Assembly: GCA_030267565.1 (NCBI GenBank)
Contig: BRXU01000004.1
Coordinates: forward strand, 521,001 to 585,000
Direction: 5' to 3'
Length of the DNA: 64,000 bases
From: Pleodorina starrii
Taxonomy: Eukaryota > Chlorophyta > Chlorophyceae > Chlamydomonadales > Volvocaceae
Below are positions 11,521 through 23,438 of the stretch, piece after piece. The position numbers and the translations under genes are program-made. The notes beneath the pieces were generated by a model that saw only the letters and a program-made list of their open reading frames with translations, was not told the origin of the DNA and did no database searches. The first letter of the stretch is position 1; every line of letters begins with the position of its first letter.

Positions 11521-12603
11521 CTGACACCACTCATCACCACTTATCAACTGACACCACTCAACCGACCAACGCGGGCTGTGAATTTGAAAGAGCCCTCCAC
11601 CCCCATGCACCTCCACCCCCATCGGCCGAGACTCCCGTATGCACTCGCCCCCACGCTGCGGACCAGAGAGAGCGTGCCGTACAACGCAGCCTTGTCCCAA
11701 TGACCCCCCCGCACATGACGCCACCGTCACGCAACCGATGAGCCAGCGGCGAAGCCGCCGCCCTTCAACTGTCTGCCATTGCGCCCGGCTTGTGCGTAGC
11801 GCATAACTAACCGTACGACAAGGTGGCACACGTGCGTTTCAACACCTCTGTCTCGCGCCCTCCGCCGCGAAATGCAATCAACGACTGTGCGTAAACTCAT
11901 TCTCAACCAGGGCCTGACGCACCTCCCAAGGGCACTGGAACCCCAGCCAAGGCAAGAGGGAGCCGGCAGGGTCATGTCAGGTCATGCCCGTACACCCGCG
12001 CTCTCTTTTGCAGCATGCGTTCAGCAGCTGATAGCGTGCACCGTGCAGTCGATGGGCCGTACAAGATTCCGCAACGGATTCCACCACCAGTATTTCAAGG
12101 AATGAGGTTACGCGCATGAACATGTACTGCTACATGCCAACCATTACTGCTACGGTACTGCTGCTCCTTGCGTCAAACCTCCCACCCTCCCTAGCCCATC
12201 ATAGCCATGAGCCTCTCTCACGCGCCTCCACACTGTTTGTACACAGCGGCAACAACGCGACAACATTTGCCACTCGGCCGATCCACACGCCGCGCAGCGG
12301 TCACATCGTTGCGCTCTTTGGAGAGCTCCGAACCAATGTACGGTAGTCAAATCAATTCAAAGCCCAGCGGTGCAGCGCTGGGCCCCTTCCCCCTCCCCCA
12401 TCCACCTGGACAGGGACGCCGCCGAGCGAGGCCCCTACAACCGTTCGCGGACGATGCACAGCCGGAGAAAGGCACAGTGATGGGCACCAATTGCGGCTTC
12501 CAAAAAATGCAACATAAAATGTTTGAAATGGGGGGCATTGCAGCTACGGTAGCGGAATTGCTGCGTGGCGCTACAGAGATGACTAAAAGATGGCCATGAC
12601 GTC
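11521..12603. other. Unassigned region with two short forward reading frames
   Basis: Two ATG-initiated forward frames occur, 11872-12105 (77 codons) and 12207-12599 (130 codons). The latter ends in a non-repetitive segment (FQKMQHKMFEMGG) just before the LINE 3' end. No family is recognised, and neither has convincing splice partners. They may be fragments of a gene disrupted by the adjacent retroelement, or chance frames. Confidence 0.25.
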
Positions 12604-13720
12604 ACCTGAAACCCTAAAACCCAACCACCAGCGCCTTGAGGTGTACCTCCAGGGGTGCGTGGGCCTCCAGGGGCTCAAAGATGGGGCACTCCTTCAGAAC
12701 GTGGCACTCATCCTCTAACGCGCCCCCGCCGCCGCATACCCTGCAAGTTCGCTCTGCACGCGGTTAACGCGGCCGCCGCGCAAACCGAGCCAGATCCAGG
12801 TTCCAGCAGCCAGGACCGGAATCGCGTCAGCGCCGTGTGATGCTTCCGAGGCCTTGCCACACTCGCAAATGATCCAACAGCCGCTTATTATGCGCCGCCT
12901 GGAGCGTATGCGACACCCATCCGGTTCAGATAACGGCGGCACGCCGTCACGCCGGGCATCTCCCGATCCCTTTCTCCTTCTGCAAATTCGGGGAAATCCC
13001 GCGAGTCCCTGTCAAGATCATTCGAGCTCCAGTGCATCAAAAGGCGCCCCCTGAACTCCTCCAACACCGCCTGAAACCCTCCAGCGCGGCAATCGCCTGA
13101 AGGCCTTTTCAGCGTTCCGTAGGTCTTCACGCACGAGCTGCCTTTAATCGAAAGCCGGGAACGCCGAGGATTCGCAGAGCCTTCCCTGCTCAGAAACACT
13201 CGTGCTCGTTGGTCGAGCGGTCCGACTCCAGCCCACTTCCCCCATCTGCTCAGCCGCACAGCACTGTCCCCGGTCGGACCAGAACCTCCCCGTTGGTTCC
13301 ATCGCCGCCATTCCTTTACCCGTTACCTACCCCAGGTTCCCAGCACTTCCCAAATGGGATCTGGGCGCCAGACCTCCGCTCCGTACGACAGCAAAGGCCT
13401 TATCTGAACGTCGAAACAGGGTAACAAAAGGCCAGGGACCCATTTGCGATTCGATTCCACCTTCAATTCCACAAATCAAAGACTCCCTTTGCACCCTACA
13501 TCACAGAGCTCCGTGCGACAAGAGTCAAATGAGAAGCCCCCGTCCCCCCTAGAGCCCTAGTCCCCCAGAGGGCCCCCTGCGCTACTCAGGAAGAGCATCG
13601 TGGGATGCGTTCCGTCCCGCGAACACCGTCGCCTCACATTTGTTCACATTCAGGCTCATCCAAAACGCGTCACAGAACTCAGCTAGCCTAACCAACAAAT
13701 TGCATACGGTACGCGCCGGG
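12604..13720 (-). mobile_element. Degenerate 5'-truncated non-LTR retrotransposon (LINE)
   Basis: Reading leftward from about 13720, the minus strand encodes a reverse-transcriptase fragment (LAEFCDAFWMSLNVNKCEA at about 13625-13690) typical of L1-like ORF2. There are then frameshifted remnants with SRLSIKG and FRGRLLMHW-type segments. At 12640-12760 lies a C-terminal zinc motif of form C-x2-C...H-x4-C (RVCGGGG...HVLKEC). The frame ends at a stop that lies inside a TTTTAGGG telomere-like unit near 12615. Several frame changes and stops show that it is not functional. The same kind of C-terminal motif occurs in the plus-strand LINE at 54.1-54.6 kb. Confidence 0.75.
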
Positions 13721-13730
13721 TGTGCAGTCT

Positions 13731-14089
13731 TCACCGTGGAGGCAACAAGGAAGCAACCTCTGTCCGAAGAAGTTGATTTTCTGCCGAGACAGCATTCAAG
13801 CACTTGACGGCACGGGCGACTTGAGTCAACAGCAGGGCGTTGTCTCGCCGGAGCGCTGAAAGTTTAGTTTGCAGCTCCATTATCTGGTCTTGGACGGATG
13901 AACCAAACTGCGATAATACAAAGCAAAAAATTCGTATCCAATACGCGTGCAGCGCGAGGTGCAGCAAAGACCTATGGCCGTTGAACGACCAAACGCCGCC
14001 GAAGAAAGCCTTAATATTACCTGCTGGGCCACACCGTCATCCACTTGCATTCTGCAGACATCATGCAAAGTCAGGTCGTTGAAATACAT
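13731..14089 (-). CDS. Small two-exon coiled-coil (bZIP-zipper-like) fragment
   Basis: An ATG at 14089 opens a 23-codon exon (14089-14021) ending at a GTAATA donor. A good acceptor leads to a second exon, 13907-13731, in phase. The second exon encodes a regular leucine heptad helix (IMELQTKLSALRRDN, then AENQLLRTEVASL) reminiscent of a bZIP leucine zipper, though no basic region is seen. The frame stops at TGA within the bases CGGTGAAG, which could equally be a donor. The degenerate LINE begins immediately downstream, so the 3' part of a longer gene may have been lost. No function is assigned. Confidence 0.4.
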
Positions 14090-15585
14090 GGGTAATCTTC
14101 ATGCTTGCGAGCGGTTGAGGAACAACAAAACATAGCTCACCCGATTCGCTGCTTCAAGTCACCTGTAAAATCACGACCGGACATTCTATTTTAAGCGACT
14201 TCTCCGGCGCCCAGTCGTCGTTTTCTTTGCGCTCTGTCAACGATAGGCACTGGAAGGGACCGCTGTAAGAGACTGCCCAAACTACCGCGAGGATTTATTT
14301 CCAGTATGTTAACGATAGGGTCTGCTAATCTCATCTAATAGCGCCAAGTGACCAGAGAAAGCGGCAGTTGGAAGTCGGAAGTGTCGTACTTCTGAGCGGT
14401 TATGCATGTGTCGAACGCGGAGACTGGCGGAGAGCATGTACTGACGGGCGGCCGCCCGGAAGCTTCATACAGTTTTGTTAAGCGGACATCTCGTGAACGG
14501 TGATTCTGCGTGATTATGGCACTGGCCCTCAGCTTCAACGCGTCTGTGCCGGATCTCGCGCTTTCCCGACAAGGCGCGCAAGAGCTCGCGGGCATTTCCG
14601 ATGTCGCAGCCCGGCATCATCGCCCGCCTGCCCTCGTCCGGCCGACACCTCGGCCGATGCGAGCAAGTGGACGCGTCGACTTCGGCCGAGCAGCTCCGCA
14701 ATGAACGAGGTACTACTGCCCGCGGTCGTTCGCTTTCGCTTGGGCTGCCCTTTGTACCCGCCCCCCCGGGGGGGAGGGTTACGGGCTCCGGCCTACGTGG
14801 ATACGCCCTCCCCTGGCTGTGCGGACGTTTCGGGGTTTCAACCGTTCGTCCCCTCCCGTCCTGCCGCCTGGTTTGTTTTCTATGGCTTCCCCCCACACTG
14901 CGGATGAGAGTCTCCACCGCCGCTTTTGCTGTATCGGCTGTCCTCTGCTCTCCGATTGGAGACCTGGCGGTGCTGGGTGCCTCGCCTAGCCAGTGCATGG
15001 CCTCCCGCTGCCTCGCCAGCAGTGTCCCGGCCTCCTTACCGCCCGCCTTTGGGCCCGTGCCGCCCTGCCGCCTCCGCCCCGTGCCGTGAGGCACGAAGCA
15101 CGGGCCCTCCTACCACATCGCTTCCTGTCAACCGGGAAGCGTACCGCGGATTCCACCCAGGGCGCGAACACCGTGAAACCCCCCGAGTCCGAACACCGTG
15201 AAACCCCGTACACCAAACCCAAGCATGGCCGTTTCCTCCGCTTGCGTTTCGGATAAAAAGCCGTCTCCAGGAGATACCGGTATTGGCGATCACCGTATCA
15301 CCGTATCGTCGTTCCATGCTTGCCTGTTGTCTCTGGACCGTCTGGAGCTCTGGGCCGTCATACGATAATCCAAACCGCGTCGCTCTCATCCGATTCACCA
15401 AAACATCGGCGCCTCGGCAGCTCCTCCACTCCGTCGTTACACCTCTCGGAACGGGAAGCCGAAATCCTATCGGCTGGACATCTATCTATGTATCTGCCCA
15501 TCCAGAAACCTATCCAGTCACGCCACTTGCATTGGGCCCGCAAGACTCCCATCGCCTCGAGCACTTTCAGTTGTCCGACGGTACG
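14090..15585. other. Intergenic region, no recognised gene
   Basis: No family was recognised in either strand. A 209-codon minus-strand frame at 14465-15094 starts with GTG and has basic, repetitive composition without motifs. CGAACACCGTGAAACCCC occurs twice near 15165 and 15188. A variant of the CGTGGAT dispersed repeat is at about 14786-14812. TGTAA, the usual green-algal poly(A) signal, is present on the minus strand near 15440, suitably placed downstream of the next gene's stop at 15586. Confidence 0.4.
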
Positions 15586-17462
15586 TCACGATACGGCACC
15601 GCCGTACCTCCGTGTCAGGTATGCCAACACAACCAGCTCCGCCTCCAATCCAGCCCTCCGCGCCCCTGCCCCCCCGCCGTCCTCCGCCGCCGCCACGCCC
15701 CGGCCCGCTTCCCCCGCACCGCTGCCAGCGCCGCCAGCGCCCCCTTGCCCCTCGCTCCTCCCCGCCGCGTCGCCTGCATCCGCCCCCTCTGCGCCGTTGG
15801 GCCCCCCTTCCCGCTGCGGCTGCTCCCGGCCGCTAGGCGGCTCAACCCGCAGTACCTTGTACGGCGGAAGGACGAGCAGCTCCTCCCCCGCCTCGATGCC
15901 CCAATCGCTCCGCTTCGAATCCACCCACACGTGCACCAACTGCCCTTCCTGGAGCGGCGGCGGCGGCGGTAACGCCGCCGCCGTCTGCGTCGCGGGCGGC
16001 ATCTGCGTGGGTGCAGGCGGTGCCGCCTGCGAGCCGCCGCGGCCCGGGTTCGCCAGCGGGCCGTACAGCTGCCGTACTGTACAGCTCGCCTTTGTCAGGT
16101 GGGCCTCCCGTGTACGGCAGAGTACCTCCACCAGGATGCTCCCTGCTGGGACGGGGTTGGGATTGGGAATGAGATTAGGGGGTTTTAGGGTTTAGACGCG
16201 TCTAGAAAGGTCTGGGTTGCGTTGGCGATCGTGCGGCGGCGGGACATGGTCGCGCTCGGCGGGTGTGGGGTGGTGGGGCATGGAAGAAAACCTAAAAAGG
16301 GGTCTTTGAAGTTTACGGCGGTAGTGACGGCGGTGGTGACGCCGGGCGTTTGGAGCCTAACAGCGTCCACACGTCCATGCGGCTAATAAGAGGCGGCTGC
16401 TGGCGGGAGGGAGGGCACACCGCCCAATGCCCAATCTTCTGCGCCCGAGCCCGATGGCAGAGGGGTCGGGGTCGGGTCAGCAGCTGTGCAACCTGGGGGG
16501 AGACACGTGATCTCCACAGGACAAAGACAGAGACAAACACAGGGACAGTACAGGACGGGATAGCGACATCCCTCTTCCCTTCCTTGGGCCAGGCAGTTCG
16601 CTCCGTCCTACCACTCCTCCATCCGAAAAGGAGCCACGCGAACCCGCCAGGGACACGCTTACGGCCCGTGGTGCGGTGCGGCACCTGAAACCCCACCCAA
16701 TGCCCCAATGCCCCCAGTGGCCCCAATGGCCCCATGTTGACCTCTGAGGCCCCCCCTCGTAATGCGGTCAGGAGATGCTCACCGGGCGGTGGTGGTGGCG
16801 GCAGTCGGCCCGACGTCGCGAGACCGGCCTCCCGCTCAAACGCCGACTTCAGGTTGGCTAAAACCGCCTGGCGGTGGAGGTGGAGGTGGAGGGAGGGAGG
16901 GATTGTTATGGTGTAAGGGTGGGGGGGGGCGGTGGTGGGGAGGGGGTAATAAAGAAGAAACTGCAGCGCAGGGATTTGGAAGAGGGTTGGGTCGGGAGTT
17001 TGCTTGAGTTGGATAACTTGGGAGCGCTGGTACCCGTCACCCACCTGCAACCGACCCTGCAGCCCCGCCGCCGCGCCGCCGCCGCCACCTCCCCGCCCGC
17101 CGCCGCCGCCGCCGCGGCGCCCTGCGGCCAGAGCCGACGGCGGCGCCGGCGTGCCGAGACCCTGTAGGAACTCCCGCTGCCGGTTGGCCTGCTGCCCCAT
17201 CAGCTCCAGCGGGTTGGTGCTGGTTTCGGAGCGCCGCCTCGCCAGCTGCTGCTGCTGCTGCGGGTGATGCGGGTTTTGCTGGGACGACTGTAGCAGCAGC
17301 TGCTGTAGCTGTTCGCCACGCGGCTGTAGCCCCTCGCCTTGCGGCAGCAGTAGCTGCTGCTGCTCCTGCTGCTGCAGCGGCTGTTGTGACAGCAACGGGT
17401 CGTCTGCTCGCGGCCGGCTTAGCGGGTGGACGCCCCCTCCGGCGTCCTGCTGGTTGGGATGA

Positions 17463-17493
<31 letters not shown>

Positions 17494-19985
17494 ACAGGAG
17501 CTGCTGTTGGCGCTGGCCGCGGAGGTCCGAGTCGAGGTCCGAGTATCCAGGGAAGGGCTGCGCGTGGGGGTGCGGGTGCGGGTGCGCGTGGGGGTGCGGG
17601 TACGGGTGCGGGGAGGGGGCTGCAGGGTCACCCTGGCGGTCTACAGGGTGACGCTGCTGGCCGGCGCTGTCACGCCAGGAGGAGCCGGGATCCGGCCCGG
17701 TGCCACCGGGCAAAGGGCCCGCACCCCGGCTCCGCTGCACGGCACCGCCGCCGCCGCCGCCGGTACCACTGCCGTGAGGTCCCGCTGCTGCTGACGCTGG
17801 CGGCGGCGGCGGCGGCGGCTGTGGCAGTAGCAGCTCCCGGAGCGACGCGGGGGCGGAGCTGGCGCGCGGCGTGGTGGTCATCGGTGTGCTGGCAAGTGGC
17901 GGTTGTTGCTGCCGGGCGGATGGGCCGCCGCCGTTGACGCCCCAGGCCGACGTCGCCGCCGCCGCCGCGCGCTCCGCCACTCCCGTCGCTGGCGGCGGCG
18001 TCGCGGCGGCGGAGGTGAACGGGTGGCGCTGCCCCGGCCGTGCTGGCGTCGCCACGGCGGTGACGGCGGCGCCGGCAGCGGCGGTGGTGTAGGGGACACC
18101 GGGCAGCCGGGGAGTGATGCTGCCGGGGAGCGGAAGCGGCGAAGGGGCTGAGGCTCGAGGCAGGCGGCGGCCCGCGGGGGTGGTGCCGGCGCCGGCGGGG
18201 GGCTTTGCAGCGGACGAGGAGGGCGCTGGAAGGGGTCCAGAACCCAGCAGTGCTGCACGGCGGCGGCAGCGACGACGGGGCCAGTGCAGCGAGGGCCGAA
18301 GGCCGAGTGTGTGAGTGTGTGTGGGGATTGTAATGACACGTGAGGAATCTGGTTATTCTGGCACTTTCATCGACGTCACCGTCAGCCCTAGCTCCGAATG
18401 GTATATTTCCAACGAACCCCCGGTGTTACTACGTTTGTCAACTTTTTCGCTTCGGACTGTCAACCTCTTCTACCCCCACCCACCCACCCACCCACCGTCT
18501 CGCACCTGCCAGTCCGCCCGCAGCACCGCCACGAGGCCCGCCGGGCGTCGGTGCTGGCGCTTGCGCCGGCGAGGGCGCCAGTTGCAACCGCAGCTGCCTC
18601 CCCGCCTCCACTTCCGCCTCCGCCTCCTGCCCAGCACCGCCCGCGCCCTCGCCGTCGCCGTCGCCGCCAGCCGCCGTCGCCGCCGCGACGTGATACTCCA
18701 GTTGTTGATGAGGATGAGGTTGCTGCGCATGCCGCGGCGGCGGCAGCGGCGGCGGCGGGGCCTGGCTGCTGCTGCTGCCGCCACCACCGGCGCCAGCTGG
18801 GGAGGGGCTGGGCGCCTCTCGGATGATGAACCTGGCCTTCTTGCCCTTTTGGGAACAGCTGCCTGGAAGGGGCGTTAGGCCCCCTAGTCTAGAGCCGCCG
18901 GCGCCGGTGGCGCCGCCGCCGCTGGCCGCCCGAGGGCCGCCGGCCAGTCCGCCGCCGCCGCCGGCGCGGCTGCTGGTATTCGTACCGGCGACGCGCGCCA
19001 TCAACGGCGACCGCGACGGCCTGACACCGTGCCATCCGCCGCCTCGGCCTCCCGCGCCGCCACCGCCACCGGGCGTCCCCAGCAGCGCAGCGAGCGGGCT
19101 TGCCGCCGCCGCCGCCGCGGCTACGGGGGCCCCGCGGCCGCGGTGACCGGTGGGCTGTGTTTGCAGCCCATGAGATGACGCCGCCGGCGGCGGCGGCGGC
19201 GGGAGCGACAGCGGCAGCGCCAGCGAAGGCGTTGGCGCGGGTCCGGCCAGGCGCCTGGGTGTCACGCCGAGCTGCTCGTCAGGAGCCGGCCTCTCGCCGT
19301 CGCCGTCGCCGCCGCCGTCGTCGTCACCGCCGTCGCCGCAGTGAGGCCCTGTGCAGCCAGCAGCGGAGCGCTGAAGGTCCTGCGACGGACGAACGAACGG
19401 ACAGGAGGTGGCGCCTGGTGCCTCCCTGACTACTGAGCTACCCACAGTACCCACAGTAGGAGCTACACAGTGCCACCACCCACCCACACGCAAGCAAGCT
19501 GGTCGATCCGCAGGTGGAAACGGCAACCGCCAGGCCGGGCCCGCCCTCGTCCGCCCCTCCCGCCCCCATCTTGCCCTACCCTCCCTCCCTTCCTCCCTCC
19601 CTCTCTCCCATTCGTCCTTTATGGCAATGCAACATCAAACTCCCCGGCCCCCCCCCGCTGCGGTATCATTTTTTACCCCCCCCCCCAGCACCGACCCACC
19701 CACCCGCAGGAGCTGACCCATCTGCGCCGCCGCAGCCGCCCTCGCCGTCACCGCAGCCAGCTGCTGCTGCTGCTGCTGGTGGCCCGGCATACCATGTTGT
19801 ATCCGCTGGGCTCCCGCCACCGCCGCAGCCGGATGCCCCACGGCCAGCAACTCTGTCAGGAGCGCCGCCGCCGCCGGGGGGCCGCTGCCGCGACCTCCCG
19901 CAGCGCCGCCTGCCGCTGCTGCCGCGGCCTGGCCGGGACCATCCAGGTCGCCGTCGCCTTCCTGACTTGGCCCATCTTCTAACGG
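15586..19985 (-). CDS. Multi-exon gene of unknown function with conserved C-terminal domain
   Basis: Six exons join in phase on the minus strand: 19985-19704, 19379-18506, 18252-17045, 16867-16783, 16492-16421 and 16142-15586 (TGA), giving 1025 residues. The true start exon, upstream of 19985, was not found. Most of the protein is low complexity (Ala, Gly, Pro, poly-Gln, His-Pro repeats), suggesting disordered regions. Non-repetitive islands are KGKKARFIIREA (exon 2), LANLKSAFEREAGLA (exon 4), and the last exon with SILVEVLCRTREAHLTKA and GQLVHVWVDSKRSDWGIEAG followed by EELLVLPPYKVLRVE. The alternating beta-strand pattern of the last exon suggests a small beta-barrel such as an OB fold; this is inference only. 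Introns contain telomere-like repeats and the shared intronic module. It is transcribed divergently from the hydrolase at 23.4 kb. Confidence 0.65.
16169..16194 (-). repeat. Interstitial telomere-type repeat in intron of the 15.6-20 kb gene
   Basis: Plus-strand TTAGGGGGTTTTAGGGTTTAG, read as CCCTAAAA on the sense (minus) strand. It lies about 30-50 bp upstream of the last-exon acceptor at 16143. Confidence 0.8.
16935..16966 (-). repeat. Shared intronic module, 3' side of intron 3 of the 15.6-20 kb gene
   Basis: On the sense strand it reads GCGCTGCAGTTTCTTCTTTA then TTACCCC, a divergent copy of GCTGCGGTATYTTCTTTTT. It lies 70-100 bp upstream of the exon 16867 acceptor, in the same orientation as the GET3 intron 5 copies. 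Confidence 0.55.
19655..19690 (-). repeat. Shared intronic module, 5' side of intron 1 of the 15.6-20 kb gene
   Basis: The plus strand reads GCTGCGGTATCATTTTTTACCCC. On the sense strand this is GGGGTAAAAAATGATACCGC, placed within 50 bp of the donor after exon 19985-19704. This inverted orientation near a donor matches the GET3 intron 2 copy. Confidence 0.75.
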
Positions 19986-19999
19986 CTGTGACGCGAGGG

Positions 20000-22900
20000 A
20001 AGAGCAGGGGCACGTTCGGGTCAGCAAGGGACCTTAGGCTGTGTATCTGTGTGGGGGGGGTGGGTGGGTGGGGTGGTGGCGTCTCTCGAGCGGGTGGTTG
20101 GCGCCTGGCTGGTTCGCGGATCCGCGCCGGGTTCGGTCGGGATGCGGGATGTGGGTCGCGGCTGGCTCTGATTTGACCCTGACTTGGTCGGATCTGATGT
20201 GGGTCGGATCTGATGTGGGTCGGATCTGATGTGGGTCGGATCTGATGTGGGTCGGACCTGATGTGGGTCGGATGTGATGTGGGTCGGATCTGATTTGGGG
20301 CGGAAGGATATACGCGTTGCCGCGTTACTGAGGATCTTCGACAGTTGGGTCACGTCATTACTTCTCGGTTTGTGGGGCGTCAGGCTTCACATGAATGTGC
20401 ATCCCCGAAAGCAATCAACAACGTGCCCAGTGTGCTAAACAGCCCGGTGTCGGCTGGCGGTGACAGCAGGCCGGTTGGGAGCGGATCGACCCCGCCTCCA
20501 GCCTCCGGCCCGGGCGCCGCAGATGCAGAGGTATGACTCCTCCTGACATTTGGCGGGCTGCTCCAACCGCCCGGCGCCAGCCCGGCGCCAGCCGGCCAAG
20601 CACCACCCAACCATACCAGCGATTGCGCCCGCCTCTCGACCTCCCGACAACTTCACCCCGACACCCAACTCCCGGCAACCTCACCCGAGCGGCAAACATT
20701 GAGCCAGCCAGCCCCTCGATCAGGCTCTGTCTTTTGGGAGTTTTCAGCAATGCCCACCCCTTATACCAGGAGGCGCCTGGACAGGTCACCGGGTCACCTG
20801 GGCGCCCAGGCTCACCTGAAGGTCTACGTCCAGCAGAAGGGCGCTTCCCGGAGGAGCGGCGCGAGGGAATCCGACTGGGGGTGGGGTGGGGTGGGAGGGG
20901 AGGGGGTGGTGGTGGTGGTGAATAACCAAGATGTTACACCGCGGCGACATGGCATATGGATGGGAGAGGGGATGGAAGCTTTCGGCAGTGGCATGGATCA
21001 GGGGGGAACACATGGGCGGGCACGTGTTGAGGACGGCAGGGCGGGCATGGCGCTGGGCGGGTGCGGCGCAGGATGCGACACACGCACGCAAGTGGCCCCC
21101 GCACGTGATCTGATACGGACTATACGGACTGTACGGGCGGATCACGGCGGGCGTGCAGGCGCTCCGGAGGTCGATTGCGGATGAGCTCAAAGGGGCCGAC
21201 GGCCGGGTGGGGAAGAGTGTGGGAGAAGGGTGGGGGAGGGCGTGGCGCAGACGTCGAGCCCGTTTGCAGGCATTGGGGGGTGTGGGGGGTGGGGGGCTCA
21301 AAGTGGAAGGCACAGGTCCAAATATCCCGGAGGTAAGAAGTGAGCTCAGCTGATACGATCGAGAGCCCATAGCGGCAAAGGCGATCTTCTGAGTCACCGA
21401 GCGCCGGGTATTTTTCTCTACGGGCGATTGAGGGGGGGGGGCAGCAAGCACCCTGGCCAGCGCGCCAGCCGGGGTTACCGATTACCCACCTCCAGGCACA
21501 GCCCAGGGGTTGACCAGCTTAGCGGGACCGGAGGTCTACAGCCACAGCGAGGGGGTTCAGAGACGTAAGGGCAACGGAAGTCCGGTTGCAGGACAGGTAA
21601 GGCTTAAGGTGCTGAACCGCCGGGAGAGGGAGCCCGTGAGCTTCCGGTTGCTCATGGAGCCGGCCCTTTCACCCGTCCCACAGTCCCAGACGCTTAGCAC
21701 CACGGGCGGGTTATCTAAGAGATTATTTTTTATGTTTGATGGGAAGGTCCGACAGGGTGCAGCGCTACAATAGCCCGCAATCAACAAGCCCTACTTGTCA
21801 CCAGTCACCTTGAAATCCAAACGGCGTAATAGCTCCGCTCGCCGCTCATCGATATCCTCCGCGTAGCCGACTCTCCATTCCTCGTGATCGCTAGCTTCGT
21901 CGTCCTCGCTGTCTGCACGACGCTTCCGCGGAAGGGCCAATGGTCTGTCATGAGGCATCATCCCAACAACATACGAATGCTACCCAAGTATTGTTAAATT
22001 AAAGCTGTTTGAATGCTAAAAGAGTACAGATGGGGTAACAGTTACCGTATGGACAGCGTTGGTATTTGAAATTTTAAGGTGCTAGAGGACGGTCAGGTGC
22101 ATGTTATTGTTGGCGGGCATGCCCCGGCGTTGTCCGTAGCCTACTTTTTCCAAGATAGTTCGGAGGGGGTCAGGATTCTGACTAACGAAGGTTTTGGTTT
22201 CGGTGCGATATATTCATTCGTCATCAGAGCTGACACCGACTGCTGCTTACAGTGCAAAACAACCGCATCACAGATACTAGGGGATCCATAAGCAATTGCC
22301 CACTATACATGATCTGAGGGTGGCGTCGGGGAGCGGTCGCCCGGGTTGAGCGTTTTCCCTGCCTCCTCTCCGCCCTGCCTGTCTTCACACCACTAGCTGC
22401 ACACAGTTCCAAATTTGAAGTCAACATTGTTTGTTATTGGCAAAAGGCGTGAAGCTCGTAGTTCTACACGGCATATCCGCTCTATTGCTCTGCCCCCTCT
22501 GCCATTCTGCGAGCCACATATTCTGGCGATGCGCTGGCGATGTGCCGCCGCAAGACAAAATGGACACGTCGCCCTATCACTGTACTTCGTTTCAAGCACA
22601 ACGTCCGGCTGCATGCATTAATCCAATTTACCCATGGCAGTTCAGCGGGCCGAGATTTCGGCCTGCTTCGGCTGTATCTGTGCACGAACTGCCCCAACTT
22701 CTGTCTGGCCTTCCTCGACACGAGTGTGCACGTGCATTGTAAAGGAAGCCTTGACTTGATTTACGTTTCATTCATACTTTGACTGAAAACATCGCGACGG
22801 CACTGAAACGCAAATCGAGGACCCGCGGGTCGAATGCACGCAACGAGAAGCCCTGCCGCGATCGTCGAGAAGCATCCAGTGCCAGCCTTACAACTTAGGC

Positions 22901-23438
22901 AATAAATTTAAATATGCTCCCATCAGCAGCTGCATTATTGCTAGGCACCAATCAGGCCGGCACGTCATCCCTCAAAAGTTGTGTAAGCGTTGACACGCGC
23001 TTTTCCCACCCTTTCCCTCCCTTTCCCACCCCTGCATAGTACGTTGATAAGGCTCAATCGAGCAGCCGCCACACATCACAGCGGCCTGTATCACTAAGGC
23101 ATCCAGGCATCTCACAAGCACCAAATAATACGTCATAATAACAACAACAACACCTCGAAGCCTGCGCGCTAAATCCATCCACCCTTCCTTGCGACCTCTG
23201 TCTCTAGCTGCGACACCTGTGACGCGTTAAACTGCTACTCTTTCTCCTTCTCGACCACCTTGTAAGATCATCTCTGCTCTCCTTCTCTCTTCTCAACCTC
23301 TAGGCTTCCAGTTCATTTACACTTTTTGAACCAAAGCCAAAGCAGCGCAGTTGGCTCCGAGGTAACGTCGGGGCCGAAGCAACTAACGCGAACCGAAGCG
23401 CCTTTTACGTCGTAATCGCATCCCCATTGCGGCCAGTC
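20000..23438. other. Divergent intergenic region, no recognised gene
   Basis: This separates the minus-strand gene ending its recognised exons at 19985 from the hydrolase starting at 23439. It should hold the promoters of both and the missing first exon of the minus-strand gene. No protein family is recognisable. Noted elements are the minisatellite at 20188-20299 and a notably less GC-rich stretch at 21780-23400. Confidence 0.4.
20188..20299. repeat. 16-bp minisatellite, about 7 copies
   Basis: Unit TCGGATCTGATGTGGG repeated head to tail with single-base variants (C for T, G for C, TTT for TGT). The period is exactly 16 bp. Confidence 0.95.

Noticed and set aside
14465..15094. 209-codon minus-strand frame
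   Set aside because: Starts with GTG, has biased basic composition, and no motif or introns typical of this genome.
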